64,000 nt of DNA. Origin: Parasponia andersonii. Taxonomy: Eukaryota > Streptophyta > Magnoliopsida > Rosales > Cannabaceae. The notes under the pieces are model-generated. The model did not search any database. It saw nothing but the letters and a program-made list of their open reading frames with translations, and was not told the origin of the DNA. A program made the position numbers and the translations under genes. Each line of letters opens with the position of its first letter. The first letter of the stretch is position 1. Shown here in pieces: positions 1 through 11,800 of the stretch. The stretch covers positions 813,794-877,793 of the forward strand of contig JXTB01000041.1 of the NCBI GenBank assembly GCA_002914805.1, written 5' to 3'.

Positions 1-369
1 GTCCCTAGGATCCTTATGTCTCTAGGATCCTAATGTCCCTAGGATCCTAATTGTATAAACGGGTAACTATACAATTGGGTAACGTAAATTAAGTAACAAT
101 ATAATTGGATAACTATTCAAAACGGATAACTAGTTGATCACAAATAGGAGACTTCAGTTTCCCTTTCCTTGTAGGTCTCTTTCATAGCATTTACTTGTTT
201 CCCTCTTCTTGTAGGTTTCCTGTTTGACAAGGCAAACTGCACGGAGAAGGTCGCACAAAACCTGTGGAAGAGGTCGCATATAACCATCACGGAGGAGGTC
301 GCATATAACCTTCACGGAGGAGATCGCACATAACCCTTATGCGACCTTAAGATTTTAGACCGCACAACA
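1..369 (-). mobile_element. Truncated LTR of a Tat-type gypsy element, minus strand
   Basis: Read on the minus strand from 369, this begins TGTTGTGCGGTCTAAAAT, almost the same as the start of the LTRs at 6348 and 16967. It carries the same kind of U3 repeats, GGTCGCA followed by CTCCTCCGTGA-like units (about 240-350). The far end runs off the window. Positions 1-52 hold about three tandem copies of a 17-bp unit containing TAGGATCCTAAT. The bases to the right (370 onward) show no polypurine tract, so this is either a 5' LTR of an element running left out of the window or a solo LTR. The flanking repeat on the other side cannot be checked. Confidence 0.8.
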
Positions 370-589
370 GTTACCATAGCAATTTTGAAGAGCATAAATA
401 TGGCATGTAATTTTGAAGAGCATAGATATGGCATGCTGCTTGTACATCCCGTCTATTTCGAAGTGACATTAGGCATATGAAGTCTTGCATATGCAATGTG
501 TGTGCATAACATTATTGCAATTTCACCAACTAGGTAGATTGAAGAATGCTCTTCAAAATCTCTCTAGCGAAGTCTATTGGTAAATATTT
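370..589. other. Intergenic, one short direct repeat
   Basis: No gene is seen. A 28-bp unit (AATTTTGAAGAGCATA...) is repeated in tandem at 381 and 409 with one or two changes. Nothing else is recognisable. Confidence 0.6.
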
Positions 590-918
590 GATGCTGGTGA
601 TGTATCATACATATTATTCACCTCCAGCTGTTAGGATATATATATCATTACTTGTATCACATACAACATTATTGTACTAGATTTAAATTAAGTAAAATAT
701 TTGGTACCATAGGTTCGTATATATGAAGTGTCAAGTGAGAGAGTTCCTATTTATATTGGAAAGTGATGGGATATTATTAGTTACACGTTATATTCAGCTT
801 TGTCTAGACCTTTATTTTTTTTTTTTTAATACAGTACTATATATTCCACATAGTTTACACCAATCACCAAGAAAACGAGGAGCCTTTTAACTAGTGATCA
901 CATGATATATATACTTAC

Positions 919-950
<32 letters not shown>

Positions 951-1450
951 GGTATGTAGGTTTTTTTTAAAATTTTTTAATTAAAATTTATATATATTTT
1001 TTATTATAAAAAATAAAAATAATATTAATAATACATATTTTTTCATATATATTATTATAATTATTAGATGATAATTCAATTCCTAAAAAAATATATATAT
1101 GCATAGGATAAAACAAAAATATATTTGATGCTGATGAACTCCAGCTGTTACAGAGGATATATAAATCATTACGTGTACCACGTACTAGATTTAAATTAAA
1201 TAAAATATGTGGTACCATCGGTTCGTATATATGAAGTGTCGACGGTTCGTATATATGAAGTGTCGAGTGAGAGAGTTCCTATTTATATTCGAAAGTGATG
1301 AGATATTATTAGTTACACATGCATTATATTCGGCTTTGTCTGGACCTTTATATATTTATATATTTTTTTATAGAGTAATATATATTCCACACAGTTTACA
1401 CCAGATACCAAGAAAACGACGAAGCTTTTAACTGCTGATCAAATGATATA
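590..1450. repeat. Direct duplication of a ~320-bp segment
   Basis: Positions about 590-905 and 1124-1450 are two diverged copies of one segment. Both contain the GATGCTG start, CCAGCTGTTA, GGTTCGTATATATGAAGTGTC, GAGAGAGTTCCTATTTATAT and CCAAGAAAACGA landmarks. The second copy has a further 22-bp internal tandem (GGTTCGTATATATGAAGTGT twice at about 1218-1262). The spacer 906-1123 is AT-rich and includes a MITE-like block. No coding capacity is supported. Confidence 0.8.
930..1112. repeat. AT-rich MITE-like repeat with (TA)n edge
   Basis: This block runs from a (TA)n tract into TTTTTTATTATAAAAAATAAAAA, then ATACATATTTTTTCATAT, ATTAGATGATAATTCAA and ends near GCATAGGAT. The same succession of landmarks occurs at about 56829-56985 and 57010-57175. 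A diverged, inverted relative may lie at 2420-2640. This indicates a dispersed non-coding family, probably a MITE, but I could not fix its termini. Confidence 0.45.
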
Positions 1451-1616
1451 TTCTTATATAATTTAGTATGTTTTTACATTTTCTTGCACGTATTATTTAG
1501 TTTAATTAAAATTTATTATGTATATCTTTTTTATGGTAAAAATTTGAGGAAAAAAAATTAAATAATAAAGATTTATTTTTTTTAATTATTCAAATTATCA
1601 CATAAAAAAATTCTAT

Positions 1617-1647
<31 letters not shown>

Positions 1648-3099
1648 GTACGTCAACGTCTATAAATAGATTGCTTCCACTTTTTGTTTGTTTGAAGTGT
1701 CTCGTCTGCCTGATATCAAGCGGTCAATCATTCAGTAAATTAGGACACTCTCTTAGACATAATAACAAGATTTATAGCATGCAAATATAAATCTACCTAT
1801 CATGTCAAATTATCTAAATTAATGTCAAGAAAGTAGAAGCAATATCTAAATTCATAGCGATGTGAACAACATTTAGTAGCCATCCACAGTTAAATGTTTA
1901 CAGTCTTCATGTGATCTCTCTCTAAAATGGAAAAAAGAAGAAGAAGAGAACTGAGAAAATAATTTGACTTAAGACATAATCTTAATAGCTATCATTTTAT
2001 ACTAGATCAACTATATAATCCTTGAGCTATTATTGGGTCTCCACATATTATAAAACATCCCATATATATTTCTAGAGCCAATTAAATAGAACATATAATT
2101 TAGCTCTTTAATTATGATAGCCCCTACAATGTATAATATATAGTATTTAAATATGTGACTCCACATTGGAAAATAATATAACCCAACAAAATTCCAATAT
2201 ATTTATTCATTATTTTCAGCTAAATATATACATGTTTAATTACTTTGGAAGTATTTTTAATTTAAACATTATTTTCCTCATAAGAAAACGAATACGTGAG
2301 TCAAGGATGGCTATAGATTATCCCTTCAATTTGGAGCTTCGACTTTTTAATTAGGCAATTAGCTTAATAATTCATCGAGTAAATTCGGTATTGGCAACTA
2401 CTCGCAAATAATTATATATACACATGATTCCCAATTCAATAGTTTTTTTTTTACTTACTCATAAATATTTTTCTCTTTAGTTATTGAATCATAATATAAT
2501 AGACATCATAACTAAAATAGTTAGAAAAAAAAATACACATTATTTAATATTTTTCTCTATATGATTTTTATTATAAAAATAAGTACATAATGAATTTTAA
2601 TTAATTAAAATAATAATTATGACCAGTAAAAAAAATAGCTGCTGGATTGGATAGGTTCTTATGAATATATAAATATCGTTAGTGGCATACATATTTATGT
2701 TATATACTTTACTAAATATTAATATGATTATACTCTAATATATTGTTAGAATATTGCGACCTATTTATTATTATTATTATTATTATTATTTGCTTGAACG
2801 ACAAAACTATCATTCGGTGGGTTGGCCGTATCCACGAGCTACCATTCCATGGAACACCAACGACTAGTTGTGTGCTTTACTAACCCTGTGCGCTCTCAAC
2901 CGAAGTACTGAACCAATTGTCAAATGTCAGCCATTGCATAAATATAAATATATATATATAAATAAAATATATTGTTAAATTACCATATCATCCTCCACTT
3001 CCCCAGGCGGGACAATTCCAAAAACCCGGAAGCAAATTAATTAAGGTTTAGTGGCACAAACTATGTCAATTTAGTCCCAAAAATTTCTATTATAATAAT
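1451..3099. other. AT-rich intergenic DNA
   Basis: No gene is recognised. It holds (TA)n at about 1618-1640, a (TTA)n run at about 2769-2790, and an AT-rich segment at about 2420-2640 that resembles the 930-1112 repeat in reverse orientation. The only longer reading frame (2166-2354) is low-complexity AT-rich sequence and I do not regard it as a gene. Confidence 0.5.
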
Positions 3100-4130
3100 T
3101 AGGCTTCCGAATTTTTCAATTTCTAGTAATTCGACCACTGAATTGTTCAAATTACAATCTACTATTAAAATTTTATCAAAAATATATGTAAGAAGCATAG
3201 GAAAATATATTTGAAAGGTAATTTATGAATTGTGATAATATCATTTTTATACTTTGTATTTTGTCATTTTATTTAAATTATACTTTGTATTTTAGTTATT
3301 ATCAATATTGGTCATTAAATTTAAATTATATTACAAATTTACACCCTGACACAAATGTAGAATAGTTAATTTAACAAAATACAGTTTAAAAAATTGAAAA
3401 TAAGCCATATAAAAACTGCTCTGAGAATAAGTTTATTAAATTATCTTGGTAAATTAATTGCCATAAATTGGTGTTAGAGTATACATTTATAACAGATTTT
3501 AAATCTAAGATTCAATATTGATAATAACTAAAACACAAGGTACAAACTAAATAAAGTGTTAAAATACAATATATAAAAATGATATTGTCTCTTATGAATT
3601 TTAAGCATAAAAATTAACAATTACAAAAAAAAGAAAGAATTTCTCTAAATTTGCGGCTCTAAAAACTCTAAAAAATACAAATAATATATATTTCATGCTT
3701 TCTAAATCTTCGTGGCCATTTTATTTTATTTAAATACACTTTCAAATGTTACAAGGTGCTCTTTACATATATTTTTTTAATCAAAAATTTAACAGCAAGT
3801 TGAAATTTAACGTGGATTGTCTAATTACAACCTACTATTAATTTTTTTTAAAACAAAAAACATGCACGAGAAGTACATGATGGCATTTGAAAATGTATTT
3901 GATTGATAATTTAAGAATTTTAAACATAAAATTAAACAATTATAGAATTTTTTTTTTCTAAATTTACGGTTCCAAGAACCCTAAAAAATACAAATGGTAC
4001 ATATTTTCTTATTTTTAAATAGTTTTGGTTAGTTTATTTTTCTCTAAATACACTTTCAGATGCTACAATGTGCTTTTTATGTGTGTTTATTAATAAAAAA
4101 ATTTAATTGCCAACAGATTACAATTTAGAC
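3100..4130. repeat. Diverged ~320-bp tandem repeat, first unit split by a MITE
   Basis: Successive diverged units share AATTACAAYCTACTATTA, a run ending GAATTTTAARCATAAAA, CTCTAAATTTRCGG, CCTAAAAAATACAAAT and AAATACACTTTCARATG. The first unit starts near 3150 and is interrupted at 3232-3591 by a MITE, resuming at 3601. The second runs from about 3815 to 4130. The uninterrupted second unit shows what the site looked like before the insertion. Confidence 0.7.
3232..3591. mobile_element. MULE-type MITE, 360 bp, 9-bp target duplication
   Basis: The element is almost a full palindrome. The left end GTGATAATATCATTTTTATA matches the reverse complement of the right end, GAGACAATATCATTTTTATA, and similarity continues inward (TTAGTTATTATCAATATTG). 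It is flanked by identical 9-bp repeats TTATGAATT at 3223-3231 and 3592-3600. Long terminal inverted repeats with a 9-bp target duplication are typical of Mutator-like elements. It has no coding capacity. The sister tandem unit near 3913 carries the corresponding uninterrupted site. A related copy lies at 31829-32268. Confidence 0.82.
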
Positions 4131-4409
4131 AGTTCATAAACCAAATTGTCTTAAATAAGAAAGTAGAGAGACTTAATTATCACAATTAAAACTTTGAGAA
4201 CTAAATTATCACGAGATAGATAATCAAAGTACCATTTATGTCATAAACTCATAAATTAATTACCCAAAAGCCCATATTTTACCCAAACGACATCGTTTAG
4301 TACTTAAAAACAACACAACTCTTTCATTTTCATATTGGTGTCAAATATTAATTCCAATTAGTTTTGACTTTTGAATCAACATAATAACTTAATTACCGTA
4401 TAACTAGCT

Positions 4410-4551
4410 ATCTACTGGGGCTAGCTCAGTGGGTGGAGTGGAGTGAGGATTGAGTATTAGGTCGAAAGTTCGACTCTCAGGGTACGTGAGTCATTTTTTC
4501 TTTATTTGTAATAAATAGTAATCATTAGTTAAACCCTATCTTTAAAAAAAA
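4410..4551 (+). mobile_element. tRNA-derived SINE, copy 1
   Basis: The head reads GGGGCTAGCTCAGTGGGTGGAG, matching a tRNA 5' end with a pol III box A (TAGCTCAGTGG). About 40 bases on, GGTCGAAAGTTCGACTCTC contains a box B-like motif. A non-tRNA body with TTTGTAATAAAT and ATCATTAGTTAAA follows, then an A-rich tail. An 18-bp target duplication with one mismatch flanks it. The structure is that of a plant SINE. It is not a functional tRNA, because there is no acceptor-stem pairing or anticodon arm. Confidence 0.82.
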
Positions 4552-4569
4552 ATTACTGTATAACTAGCT

Positions 4570-4699
4570 CCACTAAGGCCAGCTAAGTGGATAGATGGGG
4601 TTAAGATTGGGTATTAAGTTAGGAGTTTAACTTTCAGGTGAATTATTTTTCTTTATTTGTAATAAATCATAGTCATTAATTAGTATTTTTTTAAAAAAA
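4570..4699 (+). mobile_element. tRNA-derived SINE, copy 2 (older)
   Basis: This is a more diverged copy of the element at 4410-4551. GGCCAGCTAAGTGGATAG replaces the box A region and GGAGTTTAACTTTCAGG the box B region. The body again has TTTGTAATAAAT and TCATTAATTAG, and the sequence ends in A8. The flanking repeat on its right is degenerate, consistent with an earlier insertion than copy 1. Confidence 0.72.
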
Positions 4700-4717
4700 A
4701 TTATAGTATGACTATTG

Positions 4718-6342
4718 GTATGGTCAGCTCAACTCTAGTGGCATTTTGGTACTTTTGTTACCGGGTCGGATCGGGTTCCCAAATGTGAGGGGCTGGGTAC
4801 AGCCGTACTGGGATGGTTTCTATTTATAGCATAGCCGAACAGCCCGATGCCCCTGTATGGTATAGATTTTAGGACTCTTATCAGAGAGAACTTTCCTACT
4901 TCATAGAGAATGAGAGCTTAGATCTACAAGCATTGAATCCCAATCCCCTTTGTAATTTTTCTTGCTCAAATGAGTATTCCAGCCACAGGAGTTATATCTG
5001 TGCATATATATATATATATATATATATGTATCTATATAGGTATATATATATACCATATACTATATATGTAGATTTTAAATTGCTGCTGCTGCTGCTTTCT
5101 GAGATGCTCATTTGGGCAAGCAATGTTATATTAGGGGGAAGATTTTGGGGACCAAATAATCTGTTATTACTGGCTAAATTCTTCATTATGACGTGTTATT
5201 CAGCTAATATTATTGAAAGCCTCTTCCTGAACCAGATAAGTTATTGCTTTTACCCTATTCTTGTGGATTATAAGTCTCCGTATTTATATATATATATATG
5301 TGTATTATATTGTGCTAGCTTATTATATAAATAGATTTTTGTTGGGTGCATGTTTGTTCTCTCTTAAACTGGTAACAAAAAAATGTATAAAAAGAAAGGC
5401 AAAGAATAATTTTTATAATTTTTTGGTTATTATGAGCTTTTCTTCTTCTTTTTTAATTGTACTATGAAAACGTATTTAATCAAGAACTCGTTATTAATTT
5501 TTCCTTCTGTTAATATTAAGTTTTCGTTCTATATGACTCAAAGGATAATCTTACAAGAAGTTAAGGTAGTTCAATTTTGATATATAGAGTTAAACTGATG
5601 TGGGCTGAGGATGGCATATACATCCATATATAGACACGAGTCTCAAAGAATTATTCTATTGTGGGTTACAGGAGAGGGAATCAATTATAATTTCTTTCCT
5701 CTAACTCTAACAAATTTATTGATGAAAAACTAGTAAATATTTTGGTTTCTTGGAGCTATATAGCTTTTATTCCATTTTGGCCTAATTACACTAGCGTAAT
5801 ATATTTGTTGTGATTTAATTCCATGAGTTTGTGCAAGAACAAATATTAAATTCTAGCTAGTTACGAAAATTTCTCGACAAAAGGAAATAAATAGAACTGA
5901 AAAGAAAAAGAGAAAAAAGAAAATATAGCGAGAGACCATGAAATTAGTGGTTGCATTATTACTTGGTGTATGTGACCCCGCTTTATTATTATTTTTTCGT
6001 TTTGTAATTAAGCAAAGTAGATAAATGCCAAAGAAATAATATCGACAAATATTTCAAGTAATGGGTACTAATTAATTATCAACTTTGACAAATGAAAGTA
6101 CTTTGTTTAAAGAAAAAATCAACTTTAACAAATGCTATCAACGCTATGATTTTTGGGATCATGGTCCTTGACAAGATCATGATCTGTACTTCGAAAGGTT
6201 TCATTTATGGCGAAGCTATTTCTATTAGAGAGTATACAAAATTAATTCATCGTATATGCTTCTTATACGTCGTCCTATGATAAAATGCAAGTGTGTATGT
6301 ATATATATTTAAGAAATTGGCAAAAAAAAAAAAACGAAAATG
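4718..6342. other. Intergenic DNA, no gene recognised
   Basis: A longer frame at 4933-5334 runs through (TA)n and a short (CTG)n tract with no recognisable domain. Around 4745-4925 the sequence is less AT-rich, with a possible TATTTATAG box, and could be an LTR or transcript remnant, but I see no defining ends. The frame at 6092-6280 has no recognisable similarity. Position 6343 begins the target duplication of the gypsy element. Confidence 0.45.
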
Positions 6343-6347
6343 GTCGT
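6343..6347. repeat. Target-site duplication GTCGT (left)
   Basis: GTCGT directly precedes the TG of the 5' LTR and is repeated exactly at 17634-17638 after the 3' LTR. This fixes both ends of the gypsy element. Confidence 0.9.
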
Positions 6348-7064
6348 TGTTGTGCGGTCTAAAAATCCTATATGTTGGTCAATACAAAAAAGGAAAAAAT
6401 TGACCAAGTGAACGTGTCAGGTCGCATAAGAAAGAATTAAATACGACCTCTTCCGAAAGAGTTACGTGCGACCTCTACTGTATAAGTTAGTGCGACCTTC
6501 TCCGAACGAGTTAAGTGCGACCTCCACCGCATAAGTTAGTGCGACCTCCTCCGAATAAGTTAAGTGCGACCAGAATGAAAAGGAAACTAAACTAAGCTTC
6601 GTCAAACGGATAACCTACAAAGAAAGGGAAACAAAAGTTTCTCTTTAAAGATCGACTAGTCATCTCATTTAAGTGATTACCCATTTATATTGTTACTCAA
6701 ATTGTATTGCCCGATTATACAATTACCAATTCTCACAATTGGGAAACATTGAGCTATCCTCACCTATATAAAGGGAGTTCAATGTTTCAATTAGAGAGCT
6801 TTGATCTTTTTTGGACTTGTTTCAGATCTTTTTGGATTTCTTAAACTCTTGCTTCTTCTTTCCAGACAACACATTATAATTTTGAGCTCTTGTTTTTTTT
6901 CTAGAAAATAGTAAAAAAATAGTGGACGTAGGCTCATCTTTTTTGGGGCTGAACCACTATAAAATTCTTGTCTCTTTATTTGCTTTAATTAATTAACACT
7001 TTTTATACACAAGCCACATTTTGTAATTTTCCTAAATTTATTGTTGACAAAACCTCCGTCAACA
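6348..7064 (+). repeat. 5' LTR of the Tat element
   Basis: 717 bp, starting TGTTGTGCGGTC and ending CTCCGTCAACA. U3 carries a 25-28-bp tandem array (about 6420-6570) of the form GTGCGACCTCCTCCGAAC. A TATA box, TATATAAAG, is at 6765-6773, followed by the presumed R/U5. It is longer than the 3' LTR mainly because it holds more U3 repeat units. Confidence 0.93.
6765..6773 (+). promoter_or_regulatory. LTR TATA box
   Basis: TATATAAAG in the 5' LTR, with the same motif at 17335-17343 in the 3' LTR. It is the likely core promoter for the genomic transcript of the element. Confidence 0.7.
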
Positions 7065-7066
7065 AT

Positions 7067-7084
7067 TGGCGCTAGAAGGAAGGC
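7067..7084 (+). promoter_or_regulatory. Primer-binding site
   Basis: TGGCGCTAGAAGGAAGG starts two bases after the 5' LTR. A TGG start pairs with the CCA end of a tRNA primer. I did not assign the tRNA species. Confidence 0.75.
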
Positions 7085-7125
7085 TATTCCAACAGAAAAT
7101 TTTGTTCATTCCGCTTCTTTCAATA

Positions 7126-8860
7126 ATGGCAAACACCAGAAACACTACCAGAAATACTGGAACTAGCCAAAATCATCCCTAAAGTACCGCTGCTGCACAG
7201 GTAGATCCTGCTCAGGATCAGCCTGCTGTGACCGCACCGGAAAATATTGTCTTGAGGTAGGATCGCATGGAGGAAGTACTGGTGAACCTTCAACAAATTA
7301 CAAGTTAGATTAATGACTCTCTACGACGACTTGCTAAAGGACAGATGCTAATTCCACCACAGCACGAACGTCCAAGAGAATGTCCTGCTCAACAACCTGA
7401 GATAGGAATTCAGATCCTGGAGACAGGGAACTGCGACTAACCTAAAGCCCGACAAGAGCGTCGAGGAGATTGCATCTCTAAGGGAAAAGGCAAAGTCGCA
7501 GACTTGCCTCTGGTATCTGGTACTAAAAGTTCGAGCACTGATCATGATCGTGGACAACCTTCCCGGAGAGAAATCATCAATCGTGATTATCTTGAACACG
7601 AGCAAAAACGTCAATCGAAGAGTGTCTTTGAAAAGATTAGTAGGGAATCTCGACAGAATCATACAGACCTGAGACAACATCTGGATCAGTGACGTAGTCA
7701 GGAGCGATCCACATCGCATCACAATGACCAAAACTAATCTCGTCGCACTGTTTCATTGGAATCCCTAAGGTGGTAGTACATCTAATCGACCCGCCTTATA
7801 TCGTGATAATGATCAGAGGCCACTCCTACTACCAGTAAGAGAGAATGTTCTCCCTCTAAACGTCGATGTTCATAATCTGAGGATTACTTTAGATGCACTT
7901 ACTGGTTGGGACGATGAGCTCGCTGATGGGTATTGTAAATCGCTATTCAGCGAGGAGGTTCAAGCTGCCGCCTTACCTGTTGGATTTAAACTTCCCACCA
8001 TAAACACTTTTGATGGGAAAACTGATCCGCAGGACCATATGGATCACTTCAGCGACCTGATGGAACTTCATCGTGTTGATGATCTCGCACGTTGTAGATG
8101 CTTTGCTGTAACTCTCACAGGAGCAGCGAAGAAGTAGTTCTGAGGACTACAGTCTGGTTCAATCTCGTCCTAGCAACAGCTTCAGACTACATTCTTGAGG
8201 CAATTCTAGGCCGCGAAGAATTTTACTTTTCCACTGGTAAGTCTATCTACTATTCGGTAAGGTCCAGAGGAAACTCTACTATCTTACCTAAATCATTTTA
8301 CCTCAGAGTTGGCAAAGGTCAATAACCCGCCTGAGGGAGGAGTCTTAATTCTAATAATAGCTGGGGTACGACCAGAAACTAAACTTTGAGAAGAGTTACT
8401 AGAGCGAGAATGCAGAACTCTTGAAGACTTCTATCGAAGAGTTGGTCGACATCTAAGAGTGGAATCTTCACGTGAAAACCTTAAGACGATAAAGGGAGGA
8501 GGAAAGAATGCTGCTAAAGATGCGACAACAAACAACAACAATAATAATAAGAAGTCGAACAAAAGGAGTAGTGAACAATCGACCCAGAAACAACCCAAAT
8601 AGAAAAAGCAGGAGATTCCAAGAGCTCCCATGAGGTTCAATAATTATACTGAATTGAACGTACCTGTAGATCATATCTATGCAGTTACAAACCAACAGGA
8701 GCGGTATCATCAACCAGAACCTATGAAAAGAGATAGAGCGAGACGCGACCCCAACAAATTTTATCGGTATCACAATGACATTGGACAGGATACCAGTAAC
8801 TGCTTTGCCTGAAAGATGAGATCCAGAGATTGATTAAAGAAGGGCAGCTGCTGCAGTACT
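7126..8860 (+). pseudogene. Degenerate gag of the Tat element
   Basis: The likely start ATG at 7126 opens a frame rich in N, T and R that stops at 7180-7182. Gag-like sequence continues in broken frames. Around 7990-8130 the translation gives PTINTFDGKTDPQDHMDHF and ELHRVDDLARCRCFAVTLTG, which is the conserved core of plant gypsy Gag (capsid). A lysine- and asparagine-rich segment follows at about 8490-8610. Many stops interrupt the frame, so no functional Gag is expected. Confidence 0.85.
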
Positions 8861-8872
8861 CTAAACAGCATA

Positions 8873-11800
8873 ATGAAAGGCGAGAAGAAAACTGACAGTG
8901 ACCTCCAGAAATTCAGCACGAAGGGCGAACTATTTTTAGAGGACCGCACGTTGGGGGTGATTCCAAGAGAGCGCAGGATAGGTATGCACGAGAAAACTCG
9001 GCAGCAGCCATTGACCAACATTATGCACCTCGAACAGCGACTACGAAAGCTTCAGCGAGTACTGGATATGGATATTATCTTCACGGAACAAGACGCGAGA
9101 GAAGTCCATTATCCACATAATGATGCGTTGGTCATAAAGATCAATTGTGGAAGCACGCAATTATGGAGAGTATTGGTTGATAACGGAAGTGCTGTTGACA
9201 TCCTGTATTACGACGCCTTTAAAAAGATGGGGTTGAATAAAAGTGACCTAAAGCCCGCCGTCACTCTACTCTACGGATTTACTGGTAACAGCATAATGCC
9301 TATGGGCATGATTGAGTTAATGATCGACGTTGGAATCTACCCTAGGGTTTCAACTGTAATGACTCAGTTCTTGGTTGTAGATTGCCCCTTTGCATTCAAT
9401 GCTGTACTGGGAAGACCAACACTGAGGGAACTTCGAACAGTAACATCGATCTATTATCTCGCTATTAAATTCCCGACTCAACAAGGAGTATGCGAGGTGC
9501 ATGGCAACCAATATGATGCGAGGACTTGTTATAACAACTCTTTAAAGCTCACAGCAAAGGATGCGACACCTCGCATAATGATGGTCCAAAGAGAAGCGTC
9601 AGGCGAAACGTCCCTCGAAGCATCAGGCGAAACGTCAGTCGAAGCGTTAGGCAAAACGTCAGTCGAAGTGTCAGGCGAAACGTCAATCGAAATGATAAGC
9701 GAAGACCTCGACCCTCGAGAAATCGATGAAGAGGTCAAAACAGGACCTATTGAAGACTTAGAGGATTTGCTATTTGACAGGTTCTCCAAGATTTTAAAGA
9801 TTAGAGTGACGCTTCAAGAACCTGTGCGAGCTTCATTGGTCACTTTTCTGGAATCTAACTTTGATGTCTTCGAGTGGCAACATTCGGACATGGTCAGGAT
9901 CGATCCGAATATCATATGTCACTGTCTTAACGTAGATCCAACAAAAAAGCCTGTACGGTAGAAAAGAAGAGCTATGAATCCAGAATGCTACGTCGCGCTG
10001 AAAGAAGAGGTAGAAAAGTTACTCGAAATTGGATTTATCATGGAATCTTTTTATCCGAACTGGCTTGCAAACCTGGTTTTGGTAAAGAAACCCAACAGAA
10101 AGTGGAGAATGTGCATCGATTTCACAGATCTCAACAAAGCATGCCCGAAGGACAGCTTTCCCCTTCCAAGAATCGACCAGCTTATAGATGCAACATCGGG
10201 GCATGAACTCTTAAGTTTCATGGACGCATATTCTGGATACAATCAAATCCCCATGTACGAACTAGATGAAGAGCATACCTCGTTCATCACTGATCGAGGA
10301 TTATACTGTTAAAAAAAGATGCCCTTCGGACTCATCAATGCAGGAGCAACCAACCAGCGTCTTGTCAACATGATGTTTGTAAAACAAATTGGCAAGACAA
10401 TGGAGGTATATGTTGATGACATGCTGGTGAAGTGGAAGAAAGCCGAAGATCACATCAAACATCTTGATGAGATGTTCAAAATTCTCTGAAAGTATCAAAT
10501 GAAGTTGAATCCTCAGAAGTGTGCATTCGGGGTAGGATCTGGAAAGTTTCTAGGTTTTATGGTCAATCAATGAGGCACTGAAGCTAACCCTCAGAAGATA
10601 CAAGCATTGATTGATATGCAATCTCCTCGCAAACCCAAAGATGTGCAGAGCCTGGCAGGAAGAGTGGCCGCATTGAGTCGTTTTGTATCCAAGTCGACGG
10701 ATAAGTGCCAACCATTCTTTGAAGTATTGAAAGGTTCGAAGAGGTTCGAGTGGACGGAAGAATGCGAGCAGGCATTCCAAGAATTAAAAATACACTTGGG
10801 TTCTTCTCCACTCTTGTCGAAGCCAAATCCGGGGGAAGAATTATATTTATACCTCGCTGTTTCTAAATATGTGACAAGCGCTGCTTAATTCGAGAATATA
10901 AAAAGATACAGCAACCAGTGTACTACGTAAGTAAAAGATTACTCGATGGCGAAATAAGATATCCAGAGATGGAGAAATTGACATTAGCACTCATTATCGC
11001 ATCTAGGAAACTTCAACCTTATTTTCATGCACACACCATCAAAGTTTTCATGAACTTCCCATTAAAGTAGGTTCTGCAAAAACCCGAGGCTTCCGAACGA
11101 CTACTCAAGTGGGCAGCTGAGTTGAGTCAGTTCGACATCGATTTTCAATCTCGCACGACGATCAAAGGGCAAGCCCTCGTAGATTTCATTGCAGAATTCA
11201 CATATAATGTCAATCTTCCTACAGAAGTAATCAAAAAGTCTGCTACAGATTTATCCAGATAGTGGAAGCTTTATGTTGGTGGATCGTCGAACGAGAATGG
11301 AGCTGGTGTGAGCTTAGTACTAATCAGTCCTGAAGGGCACAATATTCATTGTGCATTTCGCTTCAAATTTCCAGCATCAAATAATGAGGCATAATATGAA
11401 GCACTGATTTTCGGGCTAAAGCTCGCACAAGAAATGAAGGTCGAAGTGATTGAGGTATACAGTGATTTCCAGCTGGTCGTTTGTCAAGTGAATGACGAAT
11501 ATCAAGCAAGATGAAAGAGAATGATGGCTTATTTATAGGAGATACAAAGATTATTCTCGACATTCACTGCCTATAATATTCAACTTCTTCCTCGCATTAA
11601 GAATACTCGGGCAGATGCCCTAGCTAAACTCGCCTCAACAAAAGATGCCGAATTACTAAAGGTGGTCCCTATCGAGTTTCTTACAAAACCTAGTATCAAA
11701 GCAGAGCCCCAAATAGCTATGACAGTTGATAAAAAATCATCGTGGGTAGATCCTATAATGAAGTATATACAAAATGGTGATCTCCCCGAAAACAAAGATG

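Larger units (their letters stand above)
4392..4717. repeat. Three target-site repeats around two SINEs
   Basis: ATTACCGTATAACTAGCT at 4392-4409 recurs as ATTACTGTATAACTAGCT at 4552-4569 and, more diverged, as ATTATAGTATGACTATTG at 4700-4717. The three repeats bracket two SINE copies. The middle repeat is closer to the left one than to the right one, which suggests that the left SINE arrived later. Confidence 0.75.

Noticed and set aside
4410-4500. Possible functional tRNA gene
   Set aside because: Boxes A and B are present but stems do not pair, and the element has a SINE body, A-tail and target duplications.
9529-9789. Minus-strand frame rich in S, D and T
   Set aside because: Mirror of the in-frame 27-bp repeat of pol on the other strand.
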